Shown here piece by piece: positions 36,480 through 45,671 of a stretch of DNA of 64,000 bases. Source of the stretch: a virus. The stretch covers positions 1 to 64,000 of the IMG/VR virus record IMGVR_UViG_3300042261_000762; one strand, given 5' to 3'. A program made the position numbers and the translations under genes. Within the stretch, counting starts at the first letter, position 1. Every line of letters starts with the position of its first letter. Under the pieces are notes generated by a model. It did not search any database, had not been told where the DNA came from, and saw nothing but the letters and a program-made list of their open reading frames with translations.

Positions 36480-37820
36480 ATGGTAATAAATTTCAAGAAT
36501 TATATATTTGAATCTGTCAATAAACCTAACGCTAGAATTGTAATGTCTTTCAAATGCAACAGAAAATGTAGAGGGTGTTGCAATCAAATAGCTGAATTTG
36601 ATCATATATTGGCTAAAATTGAAGAAATAAAAGATTACGAAAAAGTATTCATTACTGGTGGTGAGCCAATGTTATATCCAGATAGATTAATGGAAGTGAT
36701 TAATATTTTGAGAAATAATGGAAATAAGAAAATTTATTTATATACTGCTTGGCCTTATCCAAAAAAGAAATTTTTAGAAATATTAAAACATCTTGACGGT
36801 GTAAATCTTACATTACACGCAGCTTTAGATAGAATGTTGTTCTATGATAATGGATACGATAAGATGAAATTTCCAGGAAAAAGAATGGTTTTGAAAGTCT
36901 TTGGAGTTAAACATTTAAATATTGAAGGAGACTGGGATGCCAAGACAGCCAAATGGTTAAAGGATTGCCCAATGCCGCCAAGAGAAGATCTCTATGTTTT
37001 GACTGAAAATTGTAATAATAATTTATTAGAGAAAGTGGCAGAATCTCCAATAGTCGATATAAATAAGTATAATACCTCATTAAGTAAAACTATAGATGAA
37101 AAGTTATTTTTTTTAGATAAAATAAATACAGATTTAATTGTAGATTTTGGATGTGCCGATGGTAAAATATTACAAGCTATAAGACAAAGAAAACCAAAAA
37201 TTTCTTTAATAGGTTATGACGTGTCTGATGATATGTTAAATATAGCCAAAACGACATTACCTGGTGCAAACTTCACTAATGATTGGATAAGTGTGAGATC
37301 TGCGGCTTATAATCACGATAATCCTACCTTGTTATTATCAAGTGTTATACATGAAGTATATTCTTATTCTGATTCTAAAGAAGTTAAAAAATTCTGGGAG
37401 GAAAAAGTTTTTGGTGGCATGTTTAAGTATATTGTTATTAGAGATATGATACCATCAGTTGAATTACAAAGACAAGATTTTCTAAACTTCAGAGAAGATG
37501 CTAAAAAAATAAATAAAAGAGCTAATAAAAAATATTTAAATTCCTTTGAAAATGTTTGGGGTCTGATAGATAATGATTATAGAACGTTATTACAATGGCT
37601 ATTAAAGTATAGATATACTGATAATTGGGAGAGAGAACTTAAAGAAAATTATCTACCATTAACTCTAGAAACTCTCTATAAGAAAATCCCTTCCAATTAT
37701 AGAATATTGTTTAAAGATAATTATATTTTTGAACCCCTTCAAAAGCATGTAATGAATGATTTTGGTATAAAATTAAATCATACCACTCATACAAAAATGA
37801 TTATAGAAAGAGTTAGATAA
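36480..37820 (+). CDS. Radical-SAM / methyltransferase fusion with targeting sequence
   Basis: A 446-residue fusion. Residues 1-14 (MVINFKNYIFESVN) fit the capsid-targeting-like pattern. Residues 18-180 form a radical-SAM domain with the cluster motif SFKCNRKCRGCCNQ (CxxxCxxC) and FITGGEPMLYP. From about residue 215 a class I methyltransferase has DLIVDFGCADGKIL and SLIGYDVSDDML. The phage core TTAATATATAG lies directly upstream. The substrate is unknown; tRNA or protein modification is possible. Confidence 0.85.
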   Translation: MVINFKNYIFESVNKPNARIVMSFKCNRKCRGCCNQIAEFDHILAKIEEIKDYEKVFITGGEPMLYPDRLMEVINILRNNGNKKIYLYTAWPYPKKKFLEILKHLDGVNLTLHAALDRMLFYDNGYDKMKFPGKRMVLKVFGVKHLNIEGDWDAKTAKWLKDCPMPPREDLYVLTENCNNNLLEKVAESPIVDINKYNTSLSKTIDEKLFFLDKINTDLIVDFGCADGKILQAIRQRKPKISLIGYDVSDDMLNIAKTTLPGANFTNDWISVRSAAYNHDNPTLLLSSVIHEVYSYSDSKEVKKFWEEKVFGGMFKYIVIRDMIPSVELQRQDFLNFREDAKKINKRANKKYLNSFENVWGLIDNDYRTLLQWLLKYRYTDNWERELKENYLPLTLETLYKKIPSNYRILFKDNYIFEPLQKHVMNDFGIKLNHTTHTKMIIERVR

Positions 37821-38334
37821 AACTCTTTATACATTCATATATACTCATTCTAACAGGAGCCCTATTATTTCCACCAAAATAAGGATAACCTTTTTTCTGA
37901 ATCTTGTGATCCTTTGTGTTATTTTTCATTTCTATTGTAGAATCACCAACTGATATAATATATTTATTATCTTGTATAACTATTTTTGCGTCATAAGTTA
38001 TATCAGTATTCACATTACAAATGTATTGACTTATATGTGGATCATTTCTTGTCCCATCATATACATAACCATATACTTTTATGTTATTTTGAGTTTTAAA
38101 ATCTGGGACCCAAGCCAATCTAACACTATTTTTATGTATAGCAAAAACCCCAAAAGATATACCACATAATTTATTTAAGTCATAATCATCGCTATTTCTA
38201 GGTGAATCCCACCAACATTCAGGTGAAAATTTAAATTTAATATTAAATTCTGTCTTATTGTAGAACCACCCGAAAAGTCTTTCTATCAAGAAAAAAGCAT
38301 AATGCCAACCTCTTAAAATTGTATATTTTTTCAT
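37813..38334 (-). CDS. Probable ConA-like beta-sandwich (lectin/glycan-binding) protein
   Basis: A 173-residue minus-strand protein overlapping the end of the fusion gene. The C-terminal YPYFGGNNRAPVRMSIYE and the alternating strands (AKIVIQDNKYIISVGDSTIEM) match concanavalin A-like carbohydrate-binding proteins. The first 20 residues are mildly hydrophobic. A glycan-binding role fits the GH16 enzyme elsewhere in the window; inferred. Confidence 0.55.
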   Translation of the reverse strand: MKKYTILRGWHYAFFLIERLFGWFYNKTEFNIKFKFSPECWWDSPRNSDDYDLNKLCGISFGVFAIHKNSVRLAWVPDFKTQNNIKVYGYVYDGTRNDPHISQYICNVNTDITYDAKIVIQDNKYIISVGDSTIEMKNNTKDHKIQKKGYPYFGGNNRAPVRMSIYECIKSFI

Positions 38335-38535
38335 AACTTTTTTTATTTTATATATTAAATATTTTTTTCAACAACTTTCGTAATATATTGATGATCAAAT
38401 ATGTTTTTTTGTAAAAGGAAAAACTATGTCCTTTTTTCGTTATATATAATGACAGAATCATAATTTTAGATTTTGTTTATCTATGTAGCAGAATCGGTAA
38501 ATTTAAAAAAAAAACTTTATTAGGGGAGGTAAAAA

Positions 38536-39558
38536 ATGAGAGTGCTTTTTGTCTTGAAAGACAGATTTTACAACAAAACACATTCAAAGTCTTACGGTCT
38601 AATAAATTCATCAAAACAAGTAGCAGATTATTTGGAGACTATTGGATATACTTGTAAAGTTGTCCAGGTCATTGATGCGAATTATATAGATAGAGAGATA
38701 TTTGAGTTCAGACCAGATATAGTTATTATAGAAGCTTTATGGGTATCTGGAGCAAAAATGAAAGAGCTTATAGAAATAAAAAGGTATAAACATATTAAAT
38801 GGATAGTTAGAATTCATAGTAATATCGGATTTTTGAGTGCAGAAACATTAGCCTTAAAATATGTTAATGATTATATTGAACTTCAAAAAGAGAATTTATT
38901 TGTGTCTTGTAATAATCTAGAATTTAATAATAATTTATCTAAAGCAATGAATTATGAATTTGTATATCTACCAAATATTATTGATATTCATTTTCATGAA
39001 CCAGATAAGGAATATACAAATTATATTGATATAGGATGTTTTGGTTCTTTAAGAATTCTTAAAAATCAATGTTATCAAGCTATGTGTGCTATGGAGGCTG
39101 CAGATAGAATGAGAAAAAGACTTAGGTTTCATGTTACTGTAGATGTTGATATAGATCAAAAGAGTGTAGTAAATCCAGTGCTTAAGAATCTAGAAGAATT
39201 ATTTAAGAATAGTCAACACGAATTAGTTAAACACATGTGGTTAGAACAAGCAGAATTTCATCATCTCATTAAAGAAATGCATTTAGGATTACAAGATTCT
39301 TACACAGAAAGTTTTAATATAGTAACTTCAGATTTTGTCAATGAGGGTGTTCCAATAATAGTAAGTCCTTCTATAACATGGATGCCTTGGTTTTTTAAGA
39401 CATCTACTGTACATTTTCATAGAACAGTAAGAAAAATTATTTGGGTATATAGATTGAGAAAAAGTAGAATATTAAGATGGTGGAGTAGAAGAAATCTTTT
39501 AGCATATAACGGTTCCGCTAAAATGAAATGGAGATTTTTCTTACATAAATTCGATTAA
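38536..39558 (+). CDS. GT-B glycosyltransferase
   Basis: A 340-residue glycosyltransferase with a strong Shine-Dalgarno sequence (AGGGGAGGT). N-terminal Rossmann half MRVLFVLKDRFYNK, then FRPDIVIIEALWVSG, KWIVRIHS and the middle LPNIIDIHFHEPD; the C-terminal donor half has IGCFGSLRILKNQ, LGLQDSYTESFNIVTSDFV and GVPIIVSPSI, the GT4-type E-x7-E region. It probably glycosylates phage DNA, virion proteins or surface glycans. Monocistronic with a terminator. Confidence 0.82.
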   Translation: MRVLFVLKDRFYNKTHSKSYGLINSSKQVADYLETIGYTCKVVQVIDANYIDREIFEFRPDIVIIEALWVSGAKMKELIEIKRYKHIKWIVRIHSNIGFLSAETLALKYVNDYIELQKENLFVSCNNLEFNNNLSKAMNYEFVYLPNIIDIHFHEPDKEYTNYIDIGCFGSLRILKNQCYQAMCAMEAADRMRKRLRFHVTVDVDIDQKSVVNPVLKNLEELFKNSQHELVKHMWLEQAEFHHLIKEMHLGLQDSYTESFNIVTSDFVNEGVPIIVSPSITWMPWFFKTSTVHFHRTVRKIIWVYRLRKSRILRWWSRRNLLAYNGSAKMKWRFFLHKFD

Positions 39559-39562
39559 ATAA

Positions 39563-39592
39563 AAAAATCCCACAAAAATGTGGGATTTTTAT
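39563..39592 (+). terminator. Intrinsic terminator
   Basis: AAAATCCCAC/GTGGGATTTT with an AAAAAT loop and T run after the glycosyltransferase. Confidence 0.9.
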
Positions 39593-39623
39593 TTTATATA
39601 TACAAAAAAATAACCATTCATCC

Positions 39624-39710
39624 ATGAATAATGTTCTAAAATTTAGTGACTATATAAAAGAGAACGCCGATAGGGCAAGAGATAAAGGAACGGACTCAAG
39701 ATTCTGGTAA
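39624..39710 (+). CDS. Short targeting-sequence peptide (28 aa)
   Basis: MNNVLKFSDYIKENADRARD opens the frame and eight residues follow. F-x-x-Y-I-x-E matches the capsid-targeting pattern, but hardly anything follows. It could be a degenerate gene or an internal peptide released by protease. Confidence 0.5.
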   Translation: MNNVLKFSDYIKENADRARDKGTDSRFW

Positions 39711-39761
39711 AAAATGGGGAAAAAATATTAATATATAAAAGAAAAAATAATACTAAAGAAT

Positions 39762-40235
39762 ATGGGAAAATTAGAAAATTTGTTAGGTTTCGATGATTTT
39801 GAAAAAAGTTGGAAACCAAGAGAGCAAAAGTCCACCAAAAGAACAGATGTTGGTTTAGATATATTAAACGAAAACTTATATATGAAAGTTATGGATCAAG
39901 ATGCTGCTGGATGGAAGGAGAATGTTACTAAGTTCATTCAAAGCATAATGAAAGCCGTAAACGAAAATCAGATTAAGGATATTAAGGTAACTGATTCAAC
40001 TGCTTCTTTTACAATTCGTGGACGTAAACATAGAATAAACAAGGACGCTGGTTCTATTACTCTATGGAGAATGAAAGCTACTGCTTTTAGACCAACCTAT
40101 CACGATGAAGCTGGTCGTCTAAAACATGAGAAGAAACGTAAGAAAACACGTGAAGAGATTGAAGTAACAATTCCTATCAACAAAAATGAAGGAACTGCTA
40201 TTTATAATGCTCTTAAAGAAAGAGCTGAGGATTAA
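39762..40235 (+). CDS. Hypothetical basic protein (157 aa)
   Basis: Begins MGKLENLLGFDDFEKSWKPR, a loose version of the targeting pattern, and becomes strongly basic (RLKHEKKRKKTREEIEV). Behind a phage-type core (TTAATATATAAAAG). Codon use is a little less AT-rich than nearby genes, which suits high expression of a DNA-binding virion protein. Confidence 0.7.
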   Translation: MGKLENLLGFDDFEKSWKPREQKSTKRTDVGLDILNENLYMKVMDQDAAGWKENVTKFIQSIMKAVNENQIKDIKVTDSTASFTIRGRKHRINKDAGSITLWRMKATAFRPTYHDEAGRLKHEKKRKKTREEIEVTIPINKNEGTAIYNALKERAED

Positions 40236-40282
40236 TATCATTAATGGTGGTGTCCCTCTAATGCGTCCCTTTCTTATTATTA

Positions 40283-40313
40283 CCGAACTACGTTAATAGT
40301 TCGGTTTTTTTTT
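40283..40313 (+). terminator. Intrinsic terminator
   Basis: CCGAACT/AGTTCGG with loop ACGTTAAT and a ten-base T run. Confidence 0.9.
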
Positions 40314-40345
40314 AAACTTACCTTTCATTAATTTGTATATAATAC

Positions 40346-40546
40346 ATGATAGATATAATTGAAAAAGAACAAACAACAATCAATCAATTTGGATGCGAAA
40401 TCAGTATTGATTGTAAATACGTTTCATCTGTGGAAGATGAAAGACGTAATAGAATAGCATATGTCTATGAAATAGATAAAAAGACTCTATATGTCTTGAA
40501 TAAGAATTTCAAAACTCTAAAAATAGAATACGTCCCGAATGAGTAA
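40346..40546 (+). CDS. Hypothetical protein (66 aa)
   Basis: Small beta-rich protein (IDIIEKEQTTINQFGCEISI). Overlaps the VWA gene by eight bases and probably belongs to that operon. Confidence 0.65.
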   Translation: MIDIIEKEQTTINQFGCEISIDCKYVSSVEDERRNRIAYVYEIDKKTLYVLNKNFKTLKIEYVPNE

Positions 40547-41894
40547 TAATCATCCAAAAATAACTAATTCTATTGATGTGATGATTTCTGATGCCATGCT
40601 TGGTCTTCAGTATTATGGCGAATTTTGCCAGTATATAAATTTTAAAAATTATCACGCTATTGGAACTTGTGGAGTTAGAGTAGATTTAGCTGGTATGCGT
40701 TATTTCTATAACGAAGAATTTGTTGATGAAATGACACAAGGAGAAATGAATTTCATCATGTTACATGAAGTTCTTCACCTTTTATGGGATCATCAAGCAA
40801 GAACAAGAAGATGTGGTTATGATCATGAGCTTAGCAATATAGTTCAAGATATGATTATCAATGATGTTATTAAAACTGATATTATTGATAAGATGGAGTA
40901 TAGTAATAAAATAAATAAAAGAAATTGTCATTTTGCTGATATTCCAAGAAAAGAAGTAATGGTAAAACATGCCGATGGTAGTAAGACCGTTGGTAGAGAA
41001 GTTTGGGTTTTAGAAAAACCAGCAGAATATAAAGGGAAATTGTCATACGAAGAAATGTATGAATGGATATACGGCGAGAAACAAAAATATGATGAATGGA
41101 AAGATCATTGTGAGTGCGATAAAAGCTTGCCATGTAAATGTAATAGAAAAGACGGCGGAACAAAAGAAGGCAATCAGAAATGTAAATGTCAAGAATGTCC
41201 TGTAAGTAATTATTTGCGTGGCATTTTTGAGAAAATGGATATGGGTTTATTAGAATGGTTAGATAAACATTTACCTAGTGATATTCCAGAAGATTATAGA
41301 AAAAGCATAATAGAGAATGTAAAAAATAATCTTAGAGCAAGAGGATTAGAATCTGCTGATATTCTTGCAACTTTAGATAAGATAACAAAATCTAAAAAAG
41401 ATTATATTAAAAATATAAAAATAGGTATAAATGAACTTTTTGGGAATTATAAAAATAAATCAATAACTAAAAGAAATAGAAGATCTATAGAAGGAGTAAA
41501 AGGTAAAAGAAAAGAATCTTACGCTCTTAATGTTCTGCTGGATGTTTCTGGAAGTATGGAAGGATATTTTGAAAAAGCGTTATCTTATATTTTTCAAAAT
41601 GGTATAAAAATAAATCTTATACAATGTGATACTGTGGTAAAAGATTACATGGTTATAAAAGATAAAGCCCATTTTAGAAAAATAAAAATAAATGGATTGG
41701 GCGGGACAATTCTTCAACCAGGTATAGATTTCATATCATCAAACAAAGATTTGAGCGATTTGAATACTTTAATATTAACAGATGGAATGACTGATGAACT
41801 TGATGTAACAAAACTCAAAAAGACTATGATTATAAGTCATAATCAGAAATGTAAAGTAATAGGCGAGGCAAGACAAATTGTAATAAAAGAATGA
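40539..41894 (+). CDS. VWA-domain protein with metallopeptidase-like N-terminus
   Basis: A 451-residue protein. The N-terminal part has MLHEVLHLLWDH (HExxH), a putative zinc site, then a Cys-rich insert (CECDKSLPCKCNRK, KCKCQECP). The C-terminal third is a VWA domain: VLLDVSGSMEG is a perfect MIDAS D-x-S-x-S, followed by LGGTILQPG and ILTDGMTDE. This domain order is known from bacterial DUF2201/VWA proteins partnered with MoxR ATPases, and such an ATPase is encoded 700 bases downstream. Confidence 0.88.
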   Translation: MSNNHPKITNSIDVMISDAMLGLQYYGEFCQYINFKNYHAIGTCGVRVDLAGMRYFYNEEFVDEMTQGEMNFIMLHEVLHLLWDHQARTRRCGYDHELSNIVQDMIINDVIKTDIIDKMEYSNKINKRNCHFADIPRKEVMVKHADGSKTVGREVWVLEKPAEYKGKLSYEEMYEWIYGEKQKYDEWKDHCECDKSLPCKCNRKDGGTKEGNQKCKCQECPVSNYLRGIFEKMDMGLLEWLDKHLPSDIPEDYRKSIIENVKNNLRARGLESADILATLDKITKSKKDYIKNIKIGINELFGNYKNKSITKRNRRSIEGVKGKRKESYALNVLLDVSGSMEGYFEKALSYIFQNGIKINLIQCDTVVKDYMVIKDKAHFRKIKINGLGGTILQPGIDFISSNKDLSDLNTLILTDGMTDELDVTKLKKTMIISHNQKCKVIGEARQIVIKE

Positions 41895-42334
41895 ATTGGA
41901 CTTATAAGGAAATAAATTATTTTGATTTTTTGTTGGAATTTCCAGAAGTAGTAGATACTTTTTATTTACCAGCTGGTATAGATCCTTTATTCTACATAGA
42001 ATATGTAAAAGAAATTCATAAAACTAATCCAACTAAAAAACCTTTGATAATATTAGATAATGTGAAGTTATCAGAAGTTGTACATAGATGCATTAAAACA
42101 AATGAAGAAAAATTCGATATATTTAGAGGATATTTAAGTGTAAAAGTGAACAATGATGAAATTTTTCATGTAAAACCAACAAAAAATCTTTTAAGTTACG
42201 AAAGAAATAATTTGAAAGAATTAGAAGGAGAATTTACTATAATATCATCATTTCCACCGGGTTATTATAATTTTGATGAAGTGGAAATGAAAAACTTAAA
42301 AAGAGACCTTTTAATAGGTAAAATGTTTAGATGA
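41891..42334 (+). CDS. Hypothetical protein (147 aa)
   Basis: Four-base overlap with the VWA gene. The C-terminus MKNLKRDLLIGKMFR is a variant of the LIDxML signature of the small family at the left end of the window. Unknown function. Confidence 0.65.
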   Translation: MNWTYKEINYFDFLLEFPEVVDTFYLPAGIDPLFYIEYVKEIHKTNPTKKPLIILDNVKLSEVVHRCIKTNEEKFDIFRGYLSVKVNNDEIFHVKPTKNLLSYERNNLKELEGEFTIISSFPPGYYNFDEVEMKNLKRDLLIGKMFR

Positions 42335-42588
42335 AAACAATTAATATAAATGGTGACATATTTCATTTACAAAATGACGAACTTCATAGAGAAGATGGTC
42401 CAGCTATAGAATTTGCTAGTGGTATTCAATGGTGGATGCAAAGAGGTAAATTACATAGAGAGAATGGACCTGCGATAGTCGATAAAAGAGAATTTATTGA
42501 ATATTGGCTAAATGGAGAATCAGCCACAGAAGAAGAAATAATCAACATTAAAAGAAATAAATGGATAGATAAAAGTTATGAAAATTGA
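42331..42588 (+). CDS. HREDGPA-repeat protein (85 aa)
   Basis: Two clear repeat units, LHREDGPAIEFASGIQWWMQ and LHRENGPAIVDKREF, followed by YWLNGES and the family C-terminus IKRNKWIDK. It overlaps neighbours by four and eleven bases. The repeat is widespread in large phages; its role is unknown. Confidence 0.8.
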   Translation: MKTININGDIFHLQNDELHREDGPAIEFASGIQWWMQRGKLHRENGPAIVDKREFIEYWLNGESATEEEIINIKRNKWIDKSYEN

Positions 42589-43807
42589 CGAGAAAAGATA
42601 CACTCTATTATCAGATAGAGAAAGATTTTATTTTGATGTATTAGCATCAGGAAATTCCCTCTATTTAAGAGGAAGACCAGGAACAGCAAAATCTGCAATT
42701 GGACTATCAATGTCCAGAAAACTCAAGATCAGATATGTGGATAGAAGATTGAGTCAGATCGATGAGACAGATATTGGATTATACCCAGTATTAGATGATG
42801 GATTTAAGAATTTAGAAAAACTTGGAAAATTAATGGAATTTGGTTATCTAACAAATGAAGAGTTTAATGAAATGAAAAAACCAATCCTCGATAACATCAT
42901 CAACGGGCAAGTTGATATTCTTCATTTTGCTGTTCCAGATTGGGCATTTTCAGCCAACGTTGAACCAACTATCGTTCATTTGGAAGAATTGAATAGGGCT
43001 AATCTTCATGTAAGAAACGCTGCTCTTCAATTATTAAATGAAAGACAAATAGGCGATTTGAAACTAAATGATAATGTATATATCATGTCTTCTGGAAATC
43101 TTGGTGAAGAAGATGGCACTGAAGTTGATGAAATGGATTTGGCTTTAAGTAATCGTTTAGTCATAGTAGATCATGATTTGCCTTATGAAGAATGGATTAA
43201 TGAATTTGCTCAATATCATGTGTGGCAAATAATTATAGATTATATAAGAGCAAATCCCGGTGAATACTATAAATTACCAAATGAAAAAGAATTAAGATAT
43301 GCCACACCTAGAAGTTGGACAAATTTATCAAAATTCATAACCCATAAATGGGGAAGAGAACCAGACTTAAAGGAAAATGTTATTCCTTTCTTATTACATA
43401 GCGGGAAATGTTTTCTGGGGTCGAGTATAACAAATTTCACAAGATATTGTCAAGATATTTCTAATATTAATATCAATGATATTTTAATACGTTGGGAAGA
43501 AGTTAGAGCTGAAGTGGCTGGATTTAATAGATCAAGAATGTCGGAATTAATATCTAATTTGAGATACATGGATCTTAGGACACTAGACGAACTTCAATTT
43601 AGAAATTTATTAAATTTCCTATCCTCATTAAAAGACGATGATGAATTGACAAGTTACATAATTCATATACTTGACAGCACAAACGAATCCAATTATGATG
43701 TGAATAGTAGAATCATAAAACATTTTGATAAGAAAGTAAGAGAGTTAAGAAGTTATACAAGTCAAAATTTAAAGAAAGCTGAAACGACTGCTACTCCTCA
43801 GGTATAA
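42578..43807 (+). CDS. MoxR-type AAA+ ATPase
   Basis: A 409-residue ATPase. Walker A GRPGTAKSA (about residue 36), Walker B-like TIVHLEELNRA, sensor 1 region IMSSGNLGEEDGTEVDEMDL, arginine-finger region LALSNRLVIVDHDL. MoxR ATPases work with VWA proteins (for example RavA-ViaA, MoxR-CoxE) to remodel or load metal into target proteins. The VWA gene lies in the same operon. Confidence 0.88.
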   Translation: MKIDEKRYTLLSDRERFYFDVLASGNSLYLRGRPGTAKSAIGLSMSRKLKIRYVDRRLSQIDETDIGLYPVLDDGFKNLEKLGKLMEFGYLTNEEFNEMKKPILDNIINGQVDILHFAVPDWAFSANVEPTIVHLEELNRANLHVRNAALQLLNERQIGDLKLNDNVYIMSSGNLGEEDGTEVDEMDLALSNRLVIVDHDLPYEEWINEFAQYHVWQIIIDYIRANPGEYYKLPNEKELRYATPRSWTNLSKFITHKWGREPDLKENVIPFLLHSGKCFLGSSITNFTRYCQDISNININDILIRWEEVRAEVAGFNRSRMSELISNLRYMDLRTLDELQFRNLLNFLSSLKDDDELTSYIIHILDSTNESNYDVNSRIIKHFDKKVRELRSYTSQNLKKAETTATPQV

Positions 43808-43823
43808 AAAATAATTATTATAT

Positions 43824-44036
43824 ATGACAGTAAACTATGAAGATAATATATTATATGTTGATTATGTTAATATGAAACACAGAATGATTCTCTATAACAA
43901 TAGATCTAAAAGAATAAGATTGATCTTAGGACAAATTATAGATGAACAAAATTTTGATATAACTGTAGATACTATAAAACATTTACCGGAAGATATTAAC
44001 CTTAAAGTTAAAGAATATATCAGAACTATATTTTAA
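43824..44036 (+). CDS. Hypothetical protein (70 aa)
   Basis: Small alpha/beta protein, MTVNYEDNILYVDYVNMKHR; no recognised motif. Ends inside the AT-rich TTTTAATATATAG core that precedes the next gene. Confidence 0.6.
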   Translation: MTVNYEDNILYVDYVNMKHRMILYNNRSKRIRLILGQIIDEQNFDITVDTIKHLPEDINLKVKEYIRTIF

Positions 44037-44047
44037 TATATAGATTC

Positions 44048-45082
44048 ATGATTAAATTATTTGATAATTTCATTAATGAACAATACGAATTAGATCCTTA
44101 CGGTGAAGAAAATTTGGATGATAATGTTAAAGTTAGAATTGCCAAATGTAAAAAAGATTTCAAAATAGGGCGTGATAAGGTAGTGCTGTTTCATAAAGGG
44201 GATGAATATGAAATAGTAGATGATCACGATTGGGACGGATTTATGATTCTCAAAACTCAAATACATGGAACTCCACATAATCACGCAATACCATTAAATA
44301 ACATGTATAAAGATTCTTTTTGGAAACATTTTATTATTAAAGAAAATATTAAATCTGATGTAGATCCTTATGGTGAAGAAAATTGGAATGATTTGGAGCC
44401 AGTTGATGATGTAGTTCTAAGATTTCGAAATTATTATAAATGTGTTGAATGTGGCAATGAATGGGAAGATGAATGGGATTCTACTTGCGATGATGAATGT
44501 CCAAATTGTGGCACTATAATGACGCCATATGAAAGCGAAGATATAAATGAATCTTTTACAGAGGATGATCCTTATGGTGAAGAAATATGGAATGACATTA
44601 AACCGGATCCAATAAATAGAGATACTGAAATAGAAATTGGTGATAAGATATATTATCATTACGATAGAAATAATATCGAACCAGCATTCATGGGTGAAGT
44701 TGAAAGAATAATTAATCACCCTAAGTTTGGATTTGTTGATTATTTAATATCTGGAAAATATTCTCGAGAAATCAGTAAAATGAATTTGATTGGATGTGGG
44801 GCTAGAATAATAAAAAGGACAAATGAGACAATAAATATTGATCCTTATAATGAAGAAAATTGGAAAGATGAAGAGGAATTTAATATTGGTGATGAATTAA
44901 TTTGTAAAGAAGATATAATGACATCTACTGGCAAATATTGGCTGTTTCATCAAGGAAAAACGTATAGTATAATTAGAGTTACACATGATTGGATATTCGT
45001 TCTCACGAAATCTTTAGGACACGAAGTTAATATTCCTTTCACAAGAAAGGGCATTTGGAAAAGTTTCGATAAAAAAAATTAA
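44048..45082 (+). CDS. Modular targeting-sequence protein with four DPYGEE motifs
   Basis: A 344-residue protein starting MIKLFDNFINEQYELDPYGE, so the targeting pattern leads straight into the first motif. Further motifs lie near residues 105 (VDPYGEENWND), 175 (DDPYGEEIWND) and 262 (IDPYNEENWKD), dividing the chain into SH3/KOW-like modules (GDEYEIVDDHDWDGF; IGDKIYYHYDR; IGDELICKEDI) and a zinc-ribbon module (CVECGNEWEDEWDSTCDDEC). Promoter core TTAATATATAG just upstream. Confidence 0.8.
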   Translation: MIKLFDNFINEQYELDPYGEENLDDNVKVRIAKCKKDFKIGRDKVVLFHKGDEYEIVDDHDWDGFMILKTQIHGTPHNHAIPLNNMYKDSFWKHFIIKENIKSDVDPYGEENWNDLEPVDDVVLRFRNYYKCVECGNEWEDEWDSTCDDECPNCGTIMTPYESEDINESFTEDDPYGEEIWNDIKPDPINRDTEIEIGDKIYYHYDRNNIEPAFMGEVERIINHPKFGFVDYLISGKYSREISKMNLIGCGARIIKRTNETINIDPYNEENWKDEEEFNIGDELICKEDIMTSTGKYWLFHQGKTYSIIRVTHDWIFVLTKSLGHEVNIPFTRKGIWKSFDKKN

Positions 45083-45109
45083 AAAGTTTTTTATTTCACA
45101 GATATTTCA

Positions 45110-45117
45110 TATCTTTG
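45110..45117 (+). promoter_or_regulatory. Host-type promoter core TATCTTTG
   Basis: Preceded by TTTTTTATTTCAC; five bases before the next ATG. Confidence 0.55.
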
Positions 45118-45121
45118 TAGT

Positions 45122-45355
45122 ATGAAAATTAAGTACTACGGATACGATTGTATTTTTCTTCCAACTGGACATATAGGGAAGATTATGAATGAATTGGATT
45201 CATTCAAATCTTTATGCTGGGACCCGAATAAGAAAGAATCTTATTACAAAGAATATCCTCCTCAATGGGGTATTTATTGGTATGGTGGAGATCAAATACG
45301 ACAAAAAGGAATGCCAAATTATTGGCAAGATAAAGATTTAATTCAGATATTATGA
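45122..45355 (+). CDS. Hypothetical aromatic-rich protein (77 aa)
   Basis: Rich in Tyr and Trp (PPQWGIYWYGGDQIRQKG). Unknown. Followed with a four-base overlap by a membrane peptide gene. Confidence 0.6.
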   Translation: MKIKYYGYDCIFLPTGHIGKIMNELDSFKSLCWDPNKKESYYKEYPPQWGIYWYGGDQIRQKGMPNYWQDKDLIQIL

Positions 45356-45573
45356 AATCAAATGCTCAGAGATTAGGTGTGTTTTTATCAATTTTAACAA
45401 TAATTGTATGTGGAATTATTGGTGGAATGTTATGGTGCAAGATTTTTAGATTTTTGTAAAGGACACCCATATTGGATTTCTTCATGGATTTTGATTCTTC
45501 TTATTTTTGTAAATCCAGAAACATCTTATGATTTTTATAAAAAAATCAGTTATTTTTTTAGAATAATTTTTTA
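45352..45573 (+). pseudogene. Two-helix membrane protein with apparent frameshift
   Basis: The ATG frame encodes MKSNAQRLGVFLSILTIIVC then GIIGGMLWCKIFRFL and stops (35 aa). The adjacent frame continues CKGHPYWISSWILILLIFVN to 45573, adding a second helix. A single indel near 45430 would join them. The first 35 codons may instead be a complete short membrane peptide. Confidence 0.4.
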
Positions 45574-45590
45574 ATTAAGCAAACTTTTTG

Positions 45591-45598
45591 TAATTTTG
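45591..45598 (+). promoter_or_regulatory. Host-type promoter core TAATTTTG
   Basis: AAGCAAACTTTTTGTAATTTTG, nearly identical to the promoter before leader 3. Confidence 0.7.
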
Positions 45599-45624
45599 TA
45601 GTACAAATTAAGAAATGGAAAAAA

Positions 45625-45650
45625 TTGACATTTTTTGGTTAATATATAAC
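45625..45650 (+). promoter_or_regulatory. Phage-type promoter of leader 4
   Basis: TTGACA, 14-base spacer, TATAAC; same block as leaders 1 and 3. Confidence 0.65.
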
Positions 45651-45671
45651 AAAGTATAAAAATTAAATATT

